A stretch of 64,000 bases of DNA from JAAYYM01 sp964483545. Its GTDB lineage: Bacteria > Bacillota > Clostridia > Lachnospirales > Lachnospiraceae. The stretch spans positions 15,478-79,477 of the forward strand of contig CAZACC010000001.1 of assembly GCA_964483545.1 (NCBI GenBank), in the 5' to 3' direction. Numbering within the stretch: position 1 is the first letter of the stretch; the number at the start of each line of letters is the position of its first letter. The notes under the pieces are model-generated. The model was not told the origin of the DNA and did no database searches. It saw only the letters and a list, made by a program, of their open reading frames with translations. This document shows, piece after piece, positions 1-8,129 of this stretch. A program made the position numbers and the translations under genes.

Positions 1-732
1 TATTATGATGGTTATGCAGCTAACCATCACATCAAAGATCTGATAGAAACGGGAAATGTGATCAGGGAGAAGTATCCAGATTACTATGATGTTTATGAAC
101 GGATTGTACATTCTAATAAAACATTATTCGGAAATATCATGGTAATCTCTAAGAATTTGTTTGATGAGTATGCGGCATGGTTGTTTGATATTTTTTTTGA
201 GGTACAGAAGAGAATTGATATCGATTCTTATGATGATTATCATAAGAGAGTATTTGGGTTTATATCTGAGATTCTGCTGTTGGTGTGGATCACGCAGAGA
301 GAGCTGAGCTTCTGTGAATGTAAAGTGGGTATGCTGGGTGAGAAAAAGGAAACAATTGATATGAAGCATCAGCTCGCAGCTTATTTTAATAATAAGGACA
401 TCGCAGGAGCCAAGGCATATTTTCTATCATCTCTTGAGAAGCGTCCGGATGTTCTGATGGAGGCTTCGGATATCTATGGAGAACTGAAGTTATCCATGCA
501 GGTTATTAGTACCTGTGATTTGGAGAAAAAGCAATATGGAAGCTGTGTACTGGACAGGACAACAGATTTTAGAGAATTGATGCGGTATTTTTCGCGTTTG
601 AATGAAATAGCGGTGCGTGAACGGGATGGAGAGACCACCGAGGAGGACAGATGTTATTTAAGAGATGAGAATATCTCACAGATTGCTCTGCAGATTGCAG
701 ACCAGATTGCACAGGCACTCAGTAATTCTTAG
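1..732 (+). CDS. DUF4422-type glycosyltransferase-like protein, 5' end cut by window
   Basis: The frame is open from base 1 with no convincing start inside the window (only an internal GTG at 58), so the N-terminus lies upstream. The visible first half has the features of the C-terminal part of DUF4422, a putative glycosyltransferase domain found in capsule and exopolysaccharide loci: an aromatic-rich stretch (YPDYYDVYERI), a GNIM segment, FDEYAAWLF, then RVFGFISEILLLVWI. About 130 further residues follow that I do not recognise. Given the polysaccharide genes elsewhere in the window it is probably the last gene of another surface-glycan cluster. The family assignment is by motif resemblance; sugar specificity is unknown. 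Confidence 0.7.
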   Translation, partial: YYDGYAANHHIKDLIETGNVIREKYPDYYDVYERIVHSNKTLFGNIMVISKNLFDEYAAWLFDIFFEVQKRIDIDSYDDYHKRVFGFISEILLLVWITQRELSFCECKVGMLGEKKETIDMKHQLAAYFNNKDIAGAKAYFLSSLEKRPDVLMEASDIYGELKLSMQVISTCDLEKKQYGSCVLDRTTDFRELMRYFSRLNEIAVRERDGETTEEDRCYLRDENISQIALQIADQIAQALSNS

Positions 733-751
733 TATGAAACAGGCATCGAAA

Positions 752-780
752 CACCGTATTAAATGTAATGAAATGCGGTG
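752..780 (+). terminator. Inverted repeat after the DUF4422 gene, possible weak terminator
   Basis: CACCGTATT and AATGCGGTG form a 9-bp stem with one G-U pair around an 11-base loop, 20 bases after the stop codon. No T-run follows, so factor-independent termination would be weak. Confidence 0.35.
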
Positions 781-791
781 ACAAATGTCAC
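778..791. promoter_or_regulatory. GTGA-N6-TCAC palindrome, CRP/FNR-like operator candidate
   Basis: GTGACAAATGTCAC is a perfect palindrome with the GTGA-N6-TCAC core typical of CRP/FNR-family sites. Its centre is about 60 bases upstream of the start point implied by the promoter at 809-837, a usual activator position. It also overlaps the 3' arm of the preceding inverted repeat. The regulator is not identified. Confidence 0.4.
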
Positions 792-808
792 GAAATGGGG
801 CATATTGA

Positions 809-837
809 TTGAAAGTTAAATAAAGACAGTGTATGAT
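809..837 (+). promoter_or_regulatory. Promoter for the bactofilin-like gene
   Basis: TTGAAA, 17-base spacer, TATGAT. It lies 66 bases upstream of the chosen ATG at 903 and after the preceding gene's stop. Confidence 0.6.
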
Positions 838-902
838 TTAGCAAATGAAGGATATTGTGGATGATTATTAAATGGAATTTCACTTATGGAAGGGAGAGAG
901 AA

Positions 903-2105
903 ATGAAGAAAATGAGAAAGAGAAGTATATTATTACTGACAGTCATGATGATATCACTGCTGGCCGGAAGTGTTACAGTTTATGCTGATACATCTGCAGA
1001 TTTGGCGGCAGATGTGGTTGATGAAAAGGATTCAGCAGGTAATGCAATCATCTGTAAGACATCAGTGTCTGGCGAGAAGTATGCGGAAGATGTGTATTGG
1101 GCCGGTAACGACATGAGCATGAATGATTCCAAGATCGCCAATGATTTGATAGCTGTAGGTTATACACTATCGGTGAATGGTACTGAAATAGCAGGCAGTG
1201 CCCGTTCAGCCGGCTACAGTATCAGTCTGCAGGATGTGGAGGTAGCACATAATATCACAGTAGCAGGTAATATACTGAATATTGATTCAAATACAAAGGC
1301 AAAGGCAGTATATGCTGCGGGAAATATGATTACCTTCAGCGGTGAATGTGAATCATTTAATGCATCAGGTAATACAGTCATATTGAATGGTGTTGTAAAT
1401 GGTGATGCAAAAATCGATGCAAATGAAGTGACGATCGGACCGAATGCAGTAGTTACCGGAAAGCTGACGGTATCTGCAGCAGATGAAGCTACGATTCCTG
1501 ATTCAGTAAAGATAGGTGAGTATGAGTATCATGACAGCCCGAATGTACCTGATGAAGACACTGTTGAAGCAGTTTCTAAGGGCGCAAGATTTGTACATAA
1601 GATTTTAAATCGTGTATATTGGGTTCCGGCTATGATTATTGTAGCATTGTTCTTCTGTCTGGTGATTCCGGGAGCAGTTGATGGTTCAGGTAAGATGCTT
1701 TTAAAGAAGCCGGTAGCGATGCCAATCACAGGTCTTGTTGCATTGTGTGCAATTCCGGTAGCACTAATTATTCTATGCATTACATTTATTGGATTGCCGC
1801 TTGCAGGACTGATTGCATTATTAGTAACAATTGCAACGATCTTTGCAGTTCCGTTTGCAGGAGCTTCAGCAGGAAGAATTGTTTTACCGAAGATGAACAT
1901 ATGGCTTTCTTCCATTATTGGATCGGCTGTATTAACGCTTGCCCTTGCAGTTCCGTTTATAGGAGGACTGATCAAGTTCTTGAGTATTCTCTATGTGCTT
2001 GGGTATTTTATTCAGAAATGTTATGAGCAGATAAAGACTATCGGAAAAAAACCTGAACAGGAAATGCCTCAAGCGGCAGAAGAAGTTCAGGTAAATAAAC
2101 AGTAA
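903..2105 (+). CDS. Secreted/membrane polymer-forming (bactofilin-like) protein
   Basis: The start is the ATG at 903, preceded by a purine-rich GGAAGGGAGAG site; a longer frame from 855 adds 16 residues without a ribosome site. Residues 1-28 form a signal peptide (KKMRKR, hydrophobic run, VYA). Residues about 60-200 are a regular repeat with an AG or SG turn roughly every 20 residues (WAGNDMSM, AVGYTLSV, SAGYSISL, VAGNILNI, AAGNMITF, ASGNTVIL), as in right-handed beta-helices of bactofilins. The C-terminal 160 residues hold about four membrane segments, then a charged acidic tail. I infer an exported beta-helix anchored by a polytopic domain, a topology unlike cytosolic bactofilins. Its role is unknown, possibly scaffolding or envelope stress. 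Confidence 0.6.
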   Translation: MKKMRKRSILLLTVMMISLLAGSVTVYADTSADLAADVVDEKDSAGNAIICKTSVSGEKYAEDVYWAGNDMSMNDSKIANDLIAVGYTLSVNGTEIAGSARSAGYSISLQDVEVAHNITVAGNILNIDSNTKAKAVYAAGNMITFSGECESFNASGNTVILNGVVNGDAKIDANEVTIGPNAVVTGKLTVSAADEATIPDSVKIGEYEYHDSPNVPDEDTVEAVSKGARFVHKILNRVYWVPAMIIVALFFCLVIPGAVDGSGKMLLKKPVAMPITGLVALCAIPVALIILCITFIGLPLAGLIALLVTIATIFAVPFAGASAGRIVLPKMNIWLSSIIGSAVLTLALAVPFIGGLIKFLSILYVLGYFIQKCYEQIKTIGKKPEQEMPQAAEEVQVNKQ

Positions 2106-2111
2106 TTATTA

Positions 2112-2687
2112 TCACAGAAATGCTGGAGAAAGCACAATGCCAACCAGAAACGGTAGAATAATTCCAGAGACGATTTGTGCGATTGTATGACGCTTTAGTT
2201 TATAGCTTGATAAAAATACACAGACCAGCACAGGGATTCCGATTAAAAAAATCCATTGATGAAACATAATCAACATGGCTACGGGACCGGCCGAGCCGAC
2301 GGCGTGACCACTTAGTTTAAAATGAAATACTTTACTGCTGATTAATATTACGAAACCGCAAATAAAGTAGGTCAGATAGATGAAAATGAGTTGTGGAGAT
2401 TGCTGCAAGAATATGCTTGTAGCGAGTCCACATATATATCCTACTACAGACAGGATTATGGCAAGGTTGCGCTGACCATCACGTCCAGGAAACCATTTTT
2501 TCAGCGGTATCTGCAGTACATATGCCAGAGAGGGAAAAATACTAATAAAAGATACAGCCATAATATAATCCGATACATGTATAAAAATACCAGGAACAAA
2601 GACAAATAAATAAGTAAATACCAGCAATGCTAATATAGGTGGAACTGTCAGTATACGTATGATTTTTGAAAGCAGTTCTTTTTTCAT
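2112..2687 (-). CDS. PAP2-like integral membrane protein
   Basis: Polytopic membrane protein of 191 residues, about six hydrophobic segments. The ATG at 2687 sits 8 bases from GAGG, whereas the ATG at 2693 is too close to it, so the shorter start is preferred. The C-terminal half keeps two PAP2 (type 2 phosphatidic acid phosphatase) landmarks: LSGHA, matching the PSGH motif, and LKRHTIAQIVSG, matching the R-x5-H-x3-D block but with Gln at the Asp position. The first KxxxxxxRP motif is not obvious. It could be a lipid or undecaprenyl-pyrophosphate phosphatase relative with reduced or altered activity. It is convergent with the preceding gene (6 bases between stops) and divergent from greA. Confidence 0.55.
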   Translation of the reverse strand: MKKELLSKIIRILTVPPILALLVFTYLFVFVPGIFIHVSDYIMAVSFISIFPSLAYVLQIPLKKWFPGRDGQRNLAIILSVVGYICGLATSIFLQQSPQLIFIYLTYFICGFVILISSKVFHFKLSGHAVGSAGPVAMLIMFHQWIFLIGIPVLVCVFLSSYKLKRHTIAQIVSGIILPFLVGIVLSPAFL

Positions 2688-2746
2688 GTTCATTACCTCG
2701 CTTCATGTAAAAGTTTTGAATAATACATCATGTAGTTTTCAATACT

Positions 2747-2775
2747 ATGTTAGCAGACATTGATATGATTGTCAA
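2747..2775 (-). promoter_or_regulatory. Promoter for the PAP2-like gene
   Basis: On the minus strand TTGACA, 17-base spacer, TAACAT, about 60 bases upstream of the gene start. It lies back to back with the greA promoter. Confidence 0.65.
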
Positions 2776-2825
2776 TTCTTTATTTTTATAAATATTGTGT
2801 CCAAATCTGCTGGTTTTATGCGTAC

Positions 2826-2853
2826 TGGACTTATATTTTTTAAATGGTATACT
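2826..2853 (+). promoter_or_regulatory. Extended -10 promoter for greA
   Basis: TATACT preceded by TGG (extended -10), with a weak -35 TGGACT 16 bases upstream; 36 bases before the greA ATG. Confidence 0.5.
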
Positions 2854-2889
2854 AAACCTATCATAGTGATAGAAAAGGAGGGTATCGAC

Positions 2890-3393
2890 ATGTATGATAA
2901 GCTGACTCGCAGTGACATTCAGAAAATGGAGGAAGAGATCGAGCACAGAAAGGTAGTCGTCCGCCATGAATTGCTTGAGCACGTTAAGGTTGCAAGAGCA
3001 CAGGGTGATCTGAGCGAGAACTTTGAGTATCATGCTGCCAAGAAAGAAAAAAATCAGAATGAAGGCAGAATCAGATTTCTGGAGAGGATGATTAAAACGG
3101 CCATTATCGTAGAAGAAGAATCTCGCACAGATGAGGTGGGGATCAATAATACGGTAGAAGTTCTATTTGAAGAGGATCAGACAACGGAGAAGTTTCGGAT
3201 TGTAACGACAATGAGGCAGAACTCACTAAAAAATCTGATCAGTGTGGAATCACCAATGGGAAAAGCGTTAATGAAGCATAAAGTCGGTGATAAAGTACAT
3301 ATCCAAGTGAATGACCAATACGGATATGATGTGACCATTCAGTCCATTGATCAATTAGATGATGGCTCAGATGATGAAATAAGAAGCTTCTAA
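2890..3393 (+). CDS. greA: Transcription elongation factor GreA family
   Basis: 167 residues, close to the usual Gre length. The start at 2890 follows AAAGGAGGG at 7 bases; an upstream ATG at 2797 would read through the promoter. Residues 1-75 form the antiparallel coiled-coil with the acidic tip DLSENFEYHAA, whose Asp and Glu stimulate RNA polymerase to cleave backtracked transcripts. The C-terminal half is the FKBP-like domain that docks on polymerase. It stands alone with its own promoter and terminator, without the lysS neighbour common in Firmicutes, so it could be a secondary GreA paralogue. Confidence 0.88.
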   Translation: MYDKLTRSDIQKMEEEIEHRKVVVRHELLEHVKVARAQGDLSENFEYHAAKKEKNQNEGRIRFLERMIKTAIIVEEESRTDEVGINNTVEVLFEEDQTTEKFRIVTTMRQNSLKNLISVESPMGKALMKHKVGDKVHIQVNDQYGYDVTIQSIDQLDDGSDDEIRSF

Positions 3394-3409
3394 TTATATT
3401 TTAAATCAG

Positions 3410-3452
3410 AAATACCTTCAGACAGTTTGATTCTGAAGGTATTTCAATTTTT
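3410..3452. terminator. Terminator between greA and pheA
   Basis: AAATACCTTCAG and CTGAAGGTATTT form a perfect 12-bp stem (3410-3421 and 3433-3444) with an 11-base loop, followed on the plus strand by CAATTTTT. It separates convergent greA and pheA and may serve both. Confidence 0.8.
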
Positions 3453-3463
3453 AAGAATAGATA

Positions 3464-4606
3464 TTACATGATTTCCAAATAACTGCCGAGGTAACTGAAC
3501 TGTTCACTCATTTCATCAAGCTCACAAATCAGTTGAGTAAATTTGGGTGAATATACCGAGGTTTCCAGATCGAAATAGAACATAAATTCAAAATCTCTGT
3601 CCGGAAGAGGGCGACTCTCCAGCTTGACAAGATTAATTCCGAGAGCATAGAACCTAGATAAAACTTTATACAAAGAGCCGGGTTTGTGTCCGATAGTCAT
3701 CATAATCGATGTTCTATCTGCACCTGCATAGATCTCAAGTTTCTTCGTAATACAGATAAAGCGTGTGTAATTATTATCTGTATTTTGAATGGATTCACCG
3801 ATGGACTGCAGACCATATAGAACTGCACATTCATGAGAGGCAATGGCAGCAATGTCATTTCGTTCGGACTCTGCCACGAGCTTGGCAGCTGCCGCAGTAT
3901 TTTCACAGGCGGTTACTTTTACATCCTTTAACTCTTTTAGATAATCCGAACATTGTCCAATAGCCTGTTCATGTGTATAGATTTCTCGAATATCCTCTAA
4001 TCTTGTGCCAGGCTTTACAAGCAGGCTGTGGTTAACCTTCAGACGGACACTGCGGACAATGCTGAAATGATATTTCATCATCAGGTCATAGATTGCATTG
4101 ACAGAGCCAGCTGTACTGTTTTCTACAGGAAGCACACCATATTTACAAAGCCCTTTATCAATGGCTGAGAATACGCCTTCGAAATTGTTGAAATACATAA
4201 TGTTAGGAATTTCAAAAATCTTCTCACAGGCATGCTGAGAGAATGCGCCCTCGACACCCTGACATGCAACAATACCATATGGTGGGAATACTTTATCCGT
4301 ATTTTCAATGGCATTTGTAATTTTGTTCATCAGTGCGGTTGACGGATGAATCAGACTTTCTTCATAGGAGCGGCTGATGTCGAACATAAAGGAGTACATC
4401 ATATAGACATAGGACCGCATGGTCTCATCAGTGTTTTCCATAATATCCTTTAATTTCTCCTGCACGTAGCCTCCGTCATAGAGTGGCATACCGTTTTTCT
4501 GCTTGTAATCAGCAATTTCTCCACATTTTTTCATACGACTGCTGACTAATTTGATTAATTCGTTGTCAATCTTTCCGATTTCTTCTCTCATATCCTTCAT
4601 ATCCAT
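3464..4606 (-). CDS. pheA: Bifunctional chorismate mutase / prephenate dehydratase
   Basis: Makes phenylpyruvate from chorismate in two steps. Residues 1-85 are an AroQ-type chorismate mutase helix bundle (RxxIxxIDxELIxLxxxR, then IADYK). Residues about 110-290 are prephenate dehydratase: GAFS near the start and the TRF motif (NNYTRF) near the end. Residues about 297-375 are an ACT domain with ESRP, the usual phenylalanine feedback site. The start at 4606 is 8 bases after AAGGAGG. It lies 43 bases behind aroF, so the pair is one operon controlled by the Phe-rich leader upstream of aroF. Length and motifs are complete. Confidence 0.95.
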   Translation of the reverse strand: MDMKDMREEIGKIDNELIKLVSSRMKKCGEIADYKQKNGMPLYDGGYVQEKLKDIMENTDETMRSYVYMMYSFMFDISRSYEESLIHPSTALMNKITNAIENTDKVFPPYGIVACQGVEGAFSQHACEKIFEIPNIMYFNNFEGVFSAIDKGLCKYGVLPVENSTAGSVNAIYDLMMKYHFSIVRSVRLKVNHSLLVKPGTRLEDIREIYTHEQAIGQCSDYLKELKDVKVTACENTAAAAKLVAESERNDIAAIASHECAVLYGLQSIGESIQNTDNNYTRFICITKKLEIYAGADRTSIMMTIGHKPGSLYKVLSRFYALGINLVKLESRPLPDRDFEFMFYFDLETSVYSPKFTQLICELDEMSEQFSYLGSYLEIM

Positions 4607-4649
4607 TGTATGATCCTCCTTAGGTTTATAATATGTTATTATGCAAGCA

Positions 4650-5654
4650 TTACGAAGCTAGGGCTTTTTGTATCTTACGAACCTTTTCAGCTACCTTTGC
4701 AAACTGAGATGGTGTCAGTGACTGGGCTCCATCACACAAAGCCTTTGCTGGATTATTGTGAACCTCTATCATCAGCCCGTCAGCACCTGCTGCTACAGCA
4801 GCAAGCGCCATAGGTTCAACCATCCTTGCGATTCCAGTCGCATGACTCGGATCGACGACAATAGGTAGATGTGTCAGTTCTCTAAGTGCAGGAATTGCAG
4901 ATAAGTCAAGAGTATTTCTTGTGTAGGTTTCAAAGGTTCTAATACCGCGTTCACAGAGAATGACTTGTTCATTACCGCCTGCCATAATGTACTCCGCACT
5001 CATCAATAGCTCCTTTAATGTGTTAGCAAGCCCTCGCTTTAACAGAATGGGCTTTTTGATTTTGCCTAATTCCTTCAGCATTTCATGATTTTGCATATTG
5101 CGGGCACCAACTTGAATAATGTCTACATTTTCAAATTTTGGAAGGTGATTGATGTTCATGATTTCAGTAATAATAGGCATACCTGTCTCCTTTTTAGCAC
5201 CGAGCAGAAGATCAAGTCCTTCCGAACGCAGTCCTTGGAAGTCATAGGGAGAGGTTCTGGGTTTGTACGCTCCGCCTCTTAGGATGGTAGCACCAGCTGC
5301 CCTGACTGCTTCAGCGACCTCACAGATTTGCTCATGGGATTCTACAGAGCAGGGACCTGCAATCATCTGAAAATGGCCCTGTCCAAGCAGCAGATCTCCG
5401 ACCTGAATAATGGTATCCTCTGGGTGGAACTTCCGGTTGGAACTTTTGAAAGGGTCACTGACTCTCTTGACGGATTCTACAATGTCCAGACTTTCAATCA
5501 GTTCCATATCCATTTTACCAGTATCTCCAATTAATCCAAAGACGGAGCAGTATTCTCCTTCGGATTCATGGACGCTGATTCCTTGATTCTCAATCCATTC
5601 CTTTAAATGCGTTTTCTGTCCTTCATCAATTCCTTGTTTTATAACAATGATCAT
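4650..5654 (-). CDS. aroF: 3-deoxy-7-phosphoheptulonate (DAHP) synthase, type I-beta
   Basis: First step of the shikimate pathway: phosphoenolpyruvate plus erythrose 4-phosphate to DAHP. Residues 1-75 are a ferredoxin-like regulatory domain as in Thermotoga-type enzymes; the TIM barrel follows with AGPCSVES, LRGGAYKPRTSPY, QVGARNMQN, LLKRG, VDPSHATG and EVHNNP, covering substrate and metal sites. The start has AGGAGGAGA upstream. Since it heads an operon with pheA behind a Phe-codon leader, it is probably the phenylalanine-responsive supply enzyme. The N-terminal domain predicts allosteric inhibition by an aromatic amino acid; which one cannot be read from sequence. Confidence 0.95.
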   Translation of the reverse strand: MIIVIKQGIDEGQKTHLKEWIENQGISVHESEGEYCSVFGLIGDTGKMDMELIESLDIVESVKRVSDPFKSSNRKFHPEDTIIQVGDLLLGQGHFQMIAGPCSVESHEQICEVAEAVRAAGATILRGGAYKPRTSPYDFQGLRSEGLDLLLGAKKETGMPIITEIMNINHLPKFENVDIIQVGARNMQNHEMLKELGKIKKPILLKRGLANTLKELLMSAEYIMAGGNEQVILCERGIRTFETYTRNTLDLSAIPALRELTHLPIVVDPSHATGIARMVEPMALAAVAAGADGLMIEVHNNPAKALCDGAQSLTPSQFAKVAEKVRKIQKALAS

Positions 5655-5711
5655 GTGTGTCTCCTCCTTTTGATTGTCTGCGGGGTTTTCATATCGACAT
5701 CATTATGATAC

Positions 5712-5748
5712 AAAAAAGGCCCCACAGTGATTTACACTGCGAGGCTCC
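5712..5748 (-). terminator. Attenuator terminator ahead of aroF-pheA
   Basis: On the minus strand a GC-rich stem (GGAGCCTCGCAGTG with CACTGTGGGGCC, two G-U pairs) with a five-base loop is followed by six T residues, between the leader-peptide stop (5772) and the aroF start (5654). The segment AAATCAC in its loop and 3' arm (plus 5727-5733) is exactly complementary to GTGATTT inside the leader frame (plus 5801-5807), a candidate competing antiterminator pairing. Confidence 0.85.
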
Positions 5749-5771
5749 TATAAACAATGATTATTTCATTC

Positions 5772-5885
5772 CTATACGGACGCTCTATTTTCCACAGCAC
5801 AAATCACCTTTTCGTCAAAGCTACTAAAGCTAAAGCCGAAAAAGTAAAAGAAAAAGTATGCTGCTGAAAATAAGAATTCTCTCAT
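5772..5885 (-). CDS. pheL: Phenylalanine leader peptide (attenuator)
   Basis: A 37-codon frame starting MREFLFSAA and continuing with the run YFFFYFFGFSFSSF. It holds ten Phe and two Tyr codons, nine of the Phe codons being TTT or TTC clustered in the first 23 positions. A GGAGGA site lies 5 bases upstream and a TTGACA-N17-TAGAAT promoter just before it. A strong terminator follows the stop, then aroF-pheA. This is the classical arrangement of transcription attenuation by ribosome stalling: scarce charged tRNA-Phe would stall the ribosome and allow read-through. The role is inferred from layout and composition; the peptide itself probably has no other function. Confidence 0.9.
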   Translation of the reverse strand: MREFLFSAAYFFFYFFGFSFSSFDEKVICAVENRASV

Positions 5886-5911
5886 CGTTTTCCTCCAAGT
5901 ACATTTTCGTC

Positions 5912-5940
5912 ATTCTAACACTGAAAATATTGAATGTCAA
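5912..5940 (-). promoter_or_regulatory. Promoter of the aroF-pheA attenuator
   Basis: On the minus strand TTGACA, 17-base spacer, TAGAAT. The predicted start is about 20 bases upstream of the leader-peptide ATG at 5885. Confidence 0.85.
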
Positions 5941-5957
5941 TGTCAGATTATGGGTAT

Positions 5958-5986
5958 TTGATAAATGAGTTCGTTTTTGCTATACT
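5958..5986 (+). promoter_or_regulatory. Promoter for the ABC-F gene
   Basis: TTGATA, 17-base spacer, TATACT, 30 bases before the ATG at 6017. It diverges from the aroF leader promoter. Confidence 0.75.
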
Positions 5987-6016
5987 ACTAGGGACGAAGA
6001 AGATAGAGGTACAGAA

Positions 6017-8011
6017 ATGTTATATCAGATATGTAATGGGGCAGTACGCTTTGCGGCTGAGACCATTTTAGAAAATGTAAATTTTGAGATTAGAAATACA
6101 GAAAAGATTGCCGTAGTCGGCAGAAACGGCAGTGGAAAGACAACACTGCTTAAATTGATTTCGGGGGAAGTAGACCTGTCAAAAAGAGACTCGGATGAGG
6201 ATATGTCTATCTCACGTGCAGGGAATCCCACAATTGGTTATTTGAAACAGCTGACATTCGAGGATGAGAATCTAACCTTGGATGCGGAGATTCGGAAGGC
6301 TTTTGCTCCGATTTTAAGCATGAAGGAGAGACTGGCTGAGCTGGTAGAAGAAATGGAAACAGATGCAACAGAGAAGAAAGTTGAGGAATATACAGCACTC
6401 GAAGAAAAATTCAAGGATCTTGGCGGTTATTATTATGAAAAAGAGTATGATACAATGCTTCGCAGCTTTCGGTTCGATCTGTCAGATAAAGAGAAGAAGC
6501 TAAGCGAGTTCTCGGGAGGACAGAGAACAAAACTGGCATTTATTAAGCTGCTGCTTAGCAAGCCAGATATTCTGCTTTTGGATGAGCCAACCAATCATTT
6601 AGATATTTCTACGATAGAGTGGTTGGAAAAATATATGCAGAACTATAATCGTGCTGTTGTAATCGTATCTCATGATCGTATGTTTCTAGATAAGGTCGTA
6701 GATGTAGTATACGAAATTGAACATCAGAAGGTGAAACGATATGTGGGTAACTATTCTGCTTTCATGAAGCAGAAACGTCAGAATTATGATAAGCAAATGA
6801 AGGGTTATATCGCCCAGAAGAAGGAAATCGCAAGGCTAGAAGCAATTGTGGAGAAATTCAAGAATAAACCGACCAAGGTTGCCATGACACGCTCCAAACT
6901 CAAGCAGATTGAGCATATGGAAATCATAGAGGCGCCTGATCGTTATGATAATCAGACATTCCATGCGAGCTTTGAGCCAGGAAAAGAGACAGGCAAAGAT
7001 GTCCTGCTGGTAACAGATCTGATCATCGGATATGATCAGCCGCTTGCTAAGGTATCATTGAACGTTAAACGGGGTCAGAAGCTAGGAATCATAGGCGGCA
7101 ATGGAATCGGAAAGTCAACACTGCTCAAGACACTGGTTGGTATGATAGAACCGCTGTCAGGCTCATATCACTACGGAGACCGTGTAGAGGTGGGTTATTT
7201 TTATCAGCAGATGGCTCAGTATTCCAGTGAGAAGACAGTGTTGGATGAATTTTGGGATGAATTTCCGACCCTGATGCAGACTGAGGTCAGAAACTGTCTT
7301 GGAGCATTTTTGTTTAGTGGGGATGATGTGTTTAAGAAGGTTAGCATGCTTTCTGGCGGAGAACGAGTGCGTCTTGCATTGGCCAAGATCTTTAAAAGAA
7401 AACCAAATTTTTTGATACTGGATGAGCCGACGAACCATATGGATATTGTGGGGAAAGAGACGTTGGAGTCCATGCTAAAGGATTTTTTGGGAACAGTCAT
7501 TTTTATTTCTCATGACCGCTATTTCATCAAGCAGGTATCAGATATTCTGCTTGTGATGGATAAGAACAAGGATATACATGGAGAAATGCTTGGAGAATAT
7601 AAGCTGTATCCATTTGGATATGAACAATACATAGAGGAGACAGAGGCAGCTACAGTGAAAGCAGAGGCATCCAGTCAAAATCAAGACGTTAAGATAGAGA
7701 AAAAGAGAATGGTCGGAATTTCTTTTGGTAAGTCGGAGACTGAGGTAGATACAGCGGAAGCAGATAGCAAATATTATAATCCAGGAAAAGTACAATCAAA
7801 ACTAGAGCGGAAAATTAAAAGAAAAGAAGAACAGCTAGAGGAATGCGAGACAGAGTTACAGCAACTGAAGGAAGACCTCCAGAATCCAGAATTGGTTAGC
7901 GATTATGTACGATTACAAGAGATTCAGAAGGAAATTGATGAGCGAGAGGAACAGTTGCTGGATTTGATGTCTGAATGGGATGAACTACAGTCATTGTTAG
8001 CAAAATGCTAA
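6017..8011 (+). CDS. ABC-F family ATPase (ribosome-associated type)
   Basis: 664 residues with two ABC ATPase domains and no membrane domain. Walker A motifs are GRNGSGKTT (about 35-43) and GGNGIGKST (about 361-369); signatures are SEFSGGQ and SMLSGGER; Walker B motifs are LLLDEPTNHLD and LILDEPTNHMD. A charged linker between the domains (about 250-305) is the P-site tRNA-interaction element, and the last 70 residues are a Lys/Glu coiled coil as in Uup/YdiF-like members. Such proteins act on the ribosome, in translation factor roles or antibiotic protection; which applies here cannot be told. AGAGG lies 7 bases before the ATG. No resistance gene context is visible. Confidence 0.88.
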   Translation: MLYQICNGAVRFAAETILENVNFEIRNTEKIAVVGRNGSGKTTLLKLISGEVDLSKRDSDEDMSISRAGNPTIGYLKQLTFEDENLTLDAEIRKAFAPILSMKERLAELVEEMETDATEKKVEEYTALEEKFKDLGGYYYEKEYDTMLRSFRFDLSDKEKKLSEFSGGQRTKLAFIKLLLSKPDILLLDEPTNHLDISTIEWLEKYMQNYNRAVVIVSHDRMFLDKVVDVVYEIEHQKVKRYVGNYSAFMKQKRQNYDKQMKGYIAQKKEIARLEAIVEKFKNKPTKVAMTRSKLKQIEHMEIIEAPDRYDNQTFHASFEPGKETGKDVLLVTDLIIGYDQPLAKVSLNVKRGQKLGIIGGNGIGKSTLLKTLVGMIEPLSGSYHYGDRVEVGYFYQQMAQYSSEKTVLDEFWDEFPTLMQTEVRNCLGAFLFSGDDVFKKVSMLSGGERVRLALAKIFKRKPNFLILDEPTNHMDIVGKETLESMLKDFLGTVIFISHDRYFIKQVSDILLVMDKNKDIHGEMLGEYKLYPFGYEQYIEETEAATVKAEASSQNQDVKIEKKRMVGISFGKSETEVDTAEADSKYYNPGKVQSKLERKIKRKEEQLEECETELQQLKEDLQNPELVSDYVRLQEIQKEIDEREEQLLDLMSEWDELQSLLAKC

Positions 8012-8068
8012 GGTGATGAAACGGAAACAACACGGAAACAACATAGTAACAAAAACTACATTATAGGG

Positions 8069-8097
8069 TTGACAAAACGACCGATTATCTGTAAACT
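8069..8097 (+). promoter_or_regulatory. Promoter for the DegV gene
   Basis: TTGACA, 17-base spacer, TAAACT, 32 bases upstream of the ATG at 8130. Confidence 0.7.
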
Positions 8098-8129
8098 GGA
8101 CACAGAATACAGTAAGAGAGGGCATTATT

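Noticed and set aside
1529..1975. 148-codon antisense frame opposite the bactofilin-like gene
   Set aside because: No ribosome site or domain; it mirrors the codon bias of the real gene on the plus strand.
5712..5940. T-box riboswitch upstream of aroF
   Set aside because: The conserved T-box sequence (AGGGTGGNACCGCG) is absent; the leader instead has a Phe-codon reading frame.
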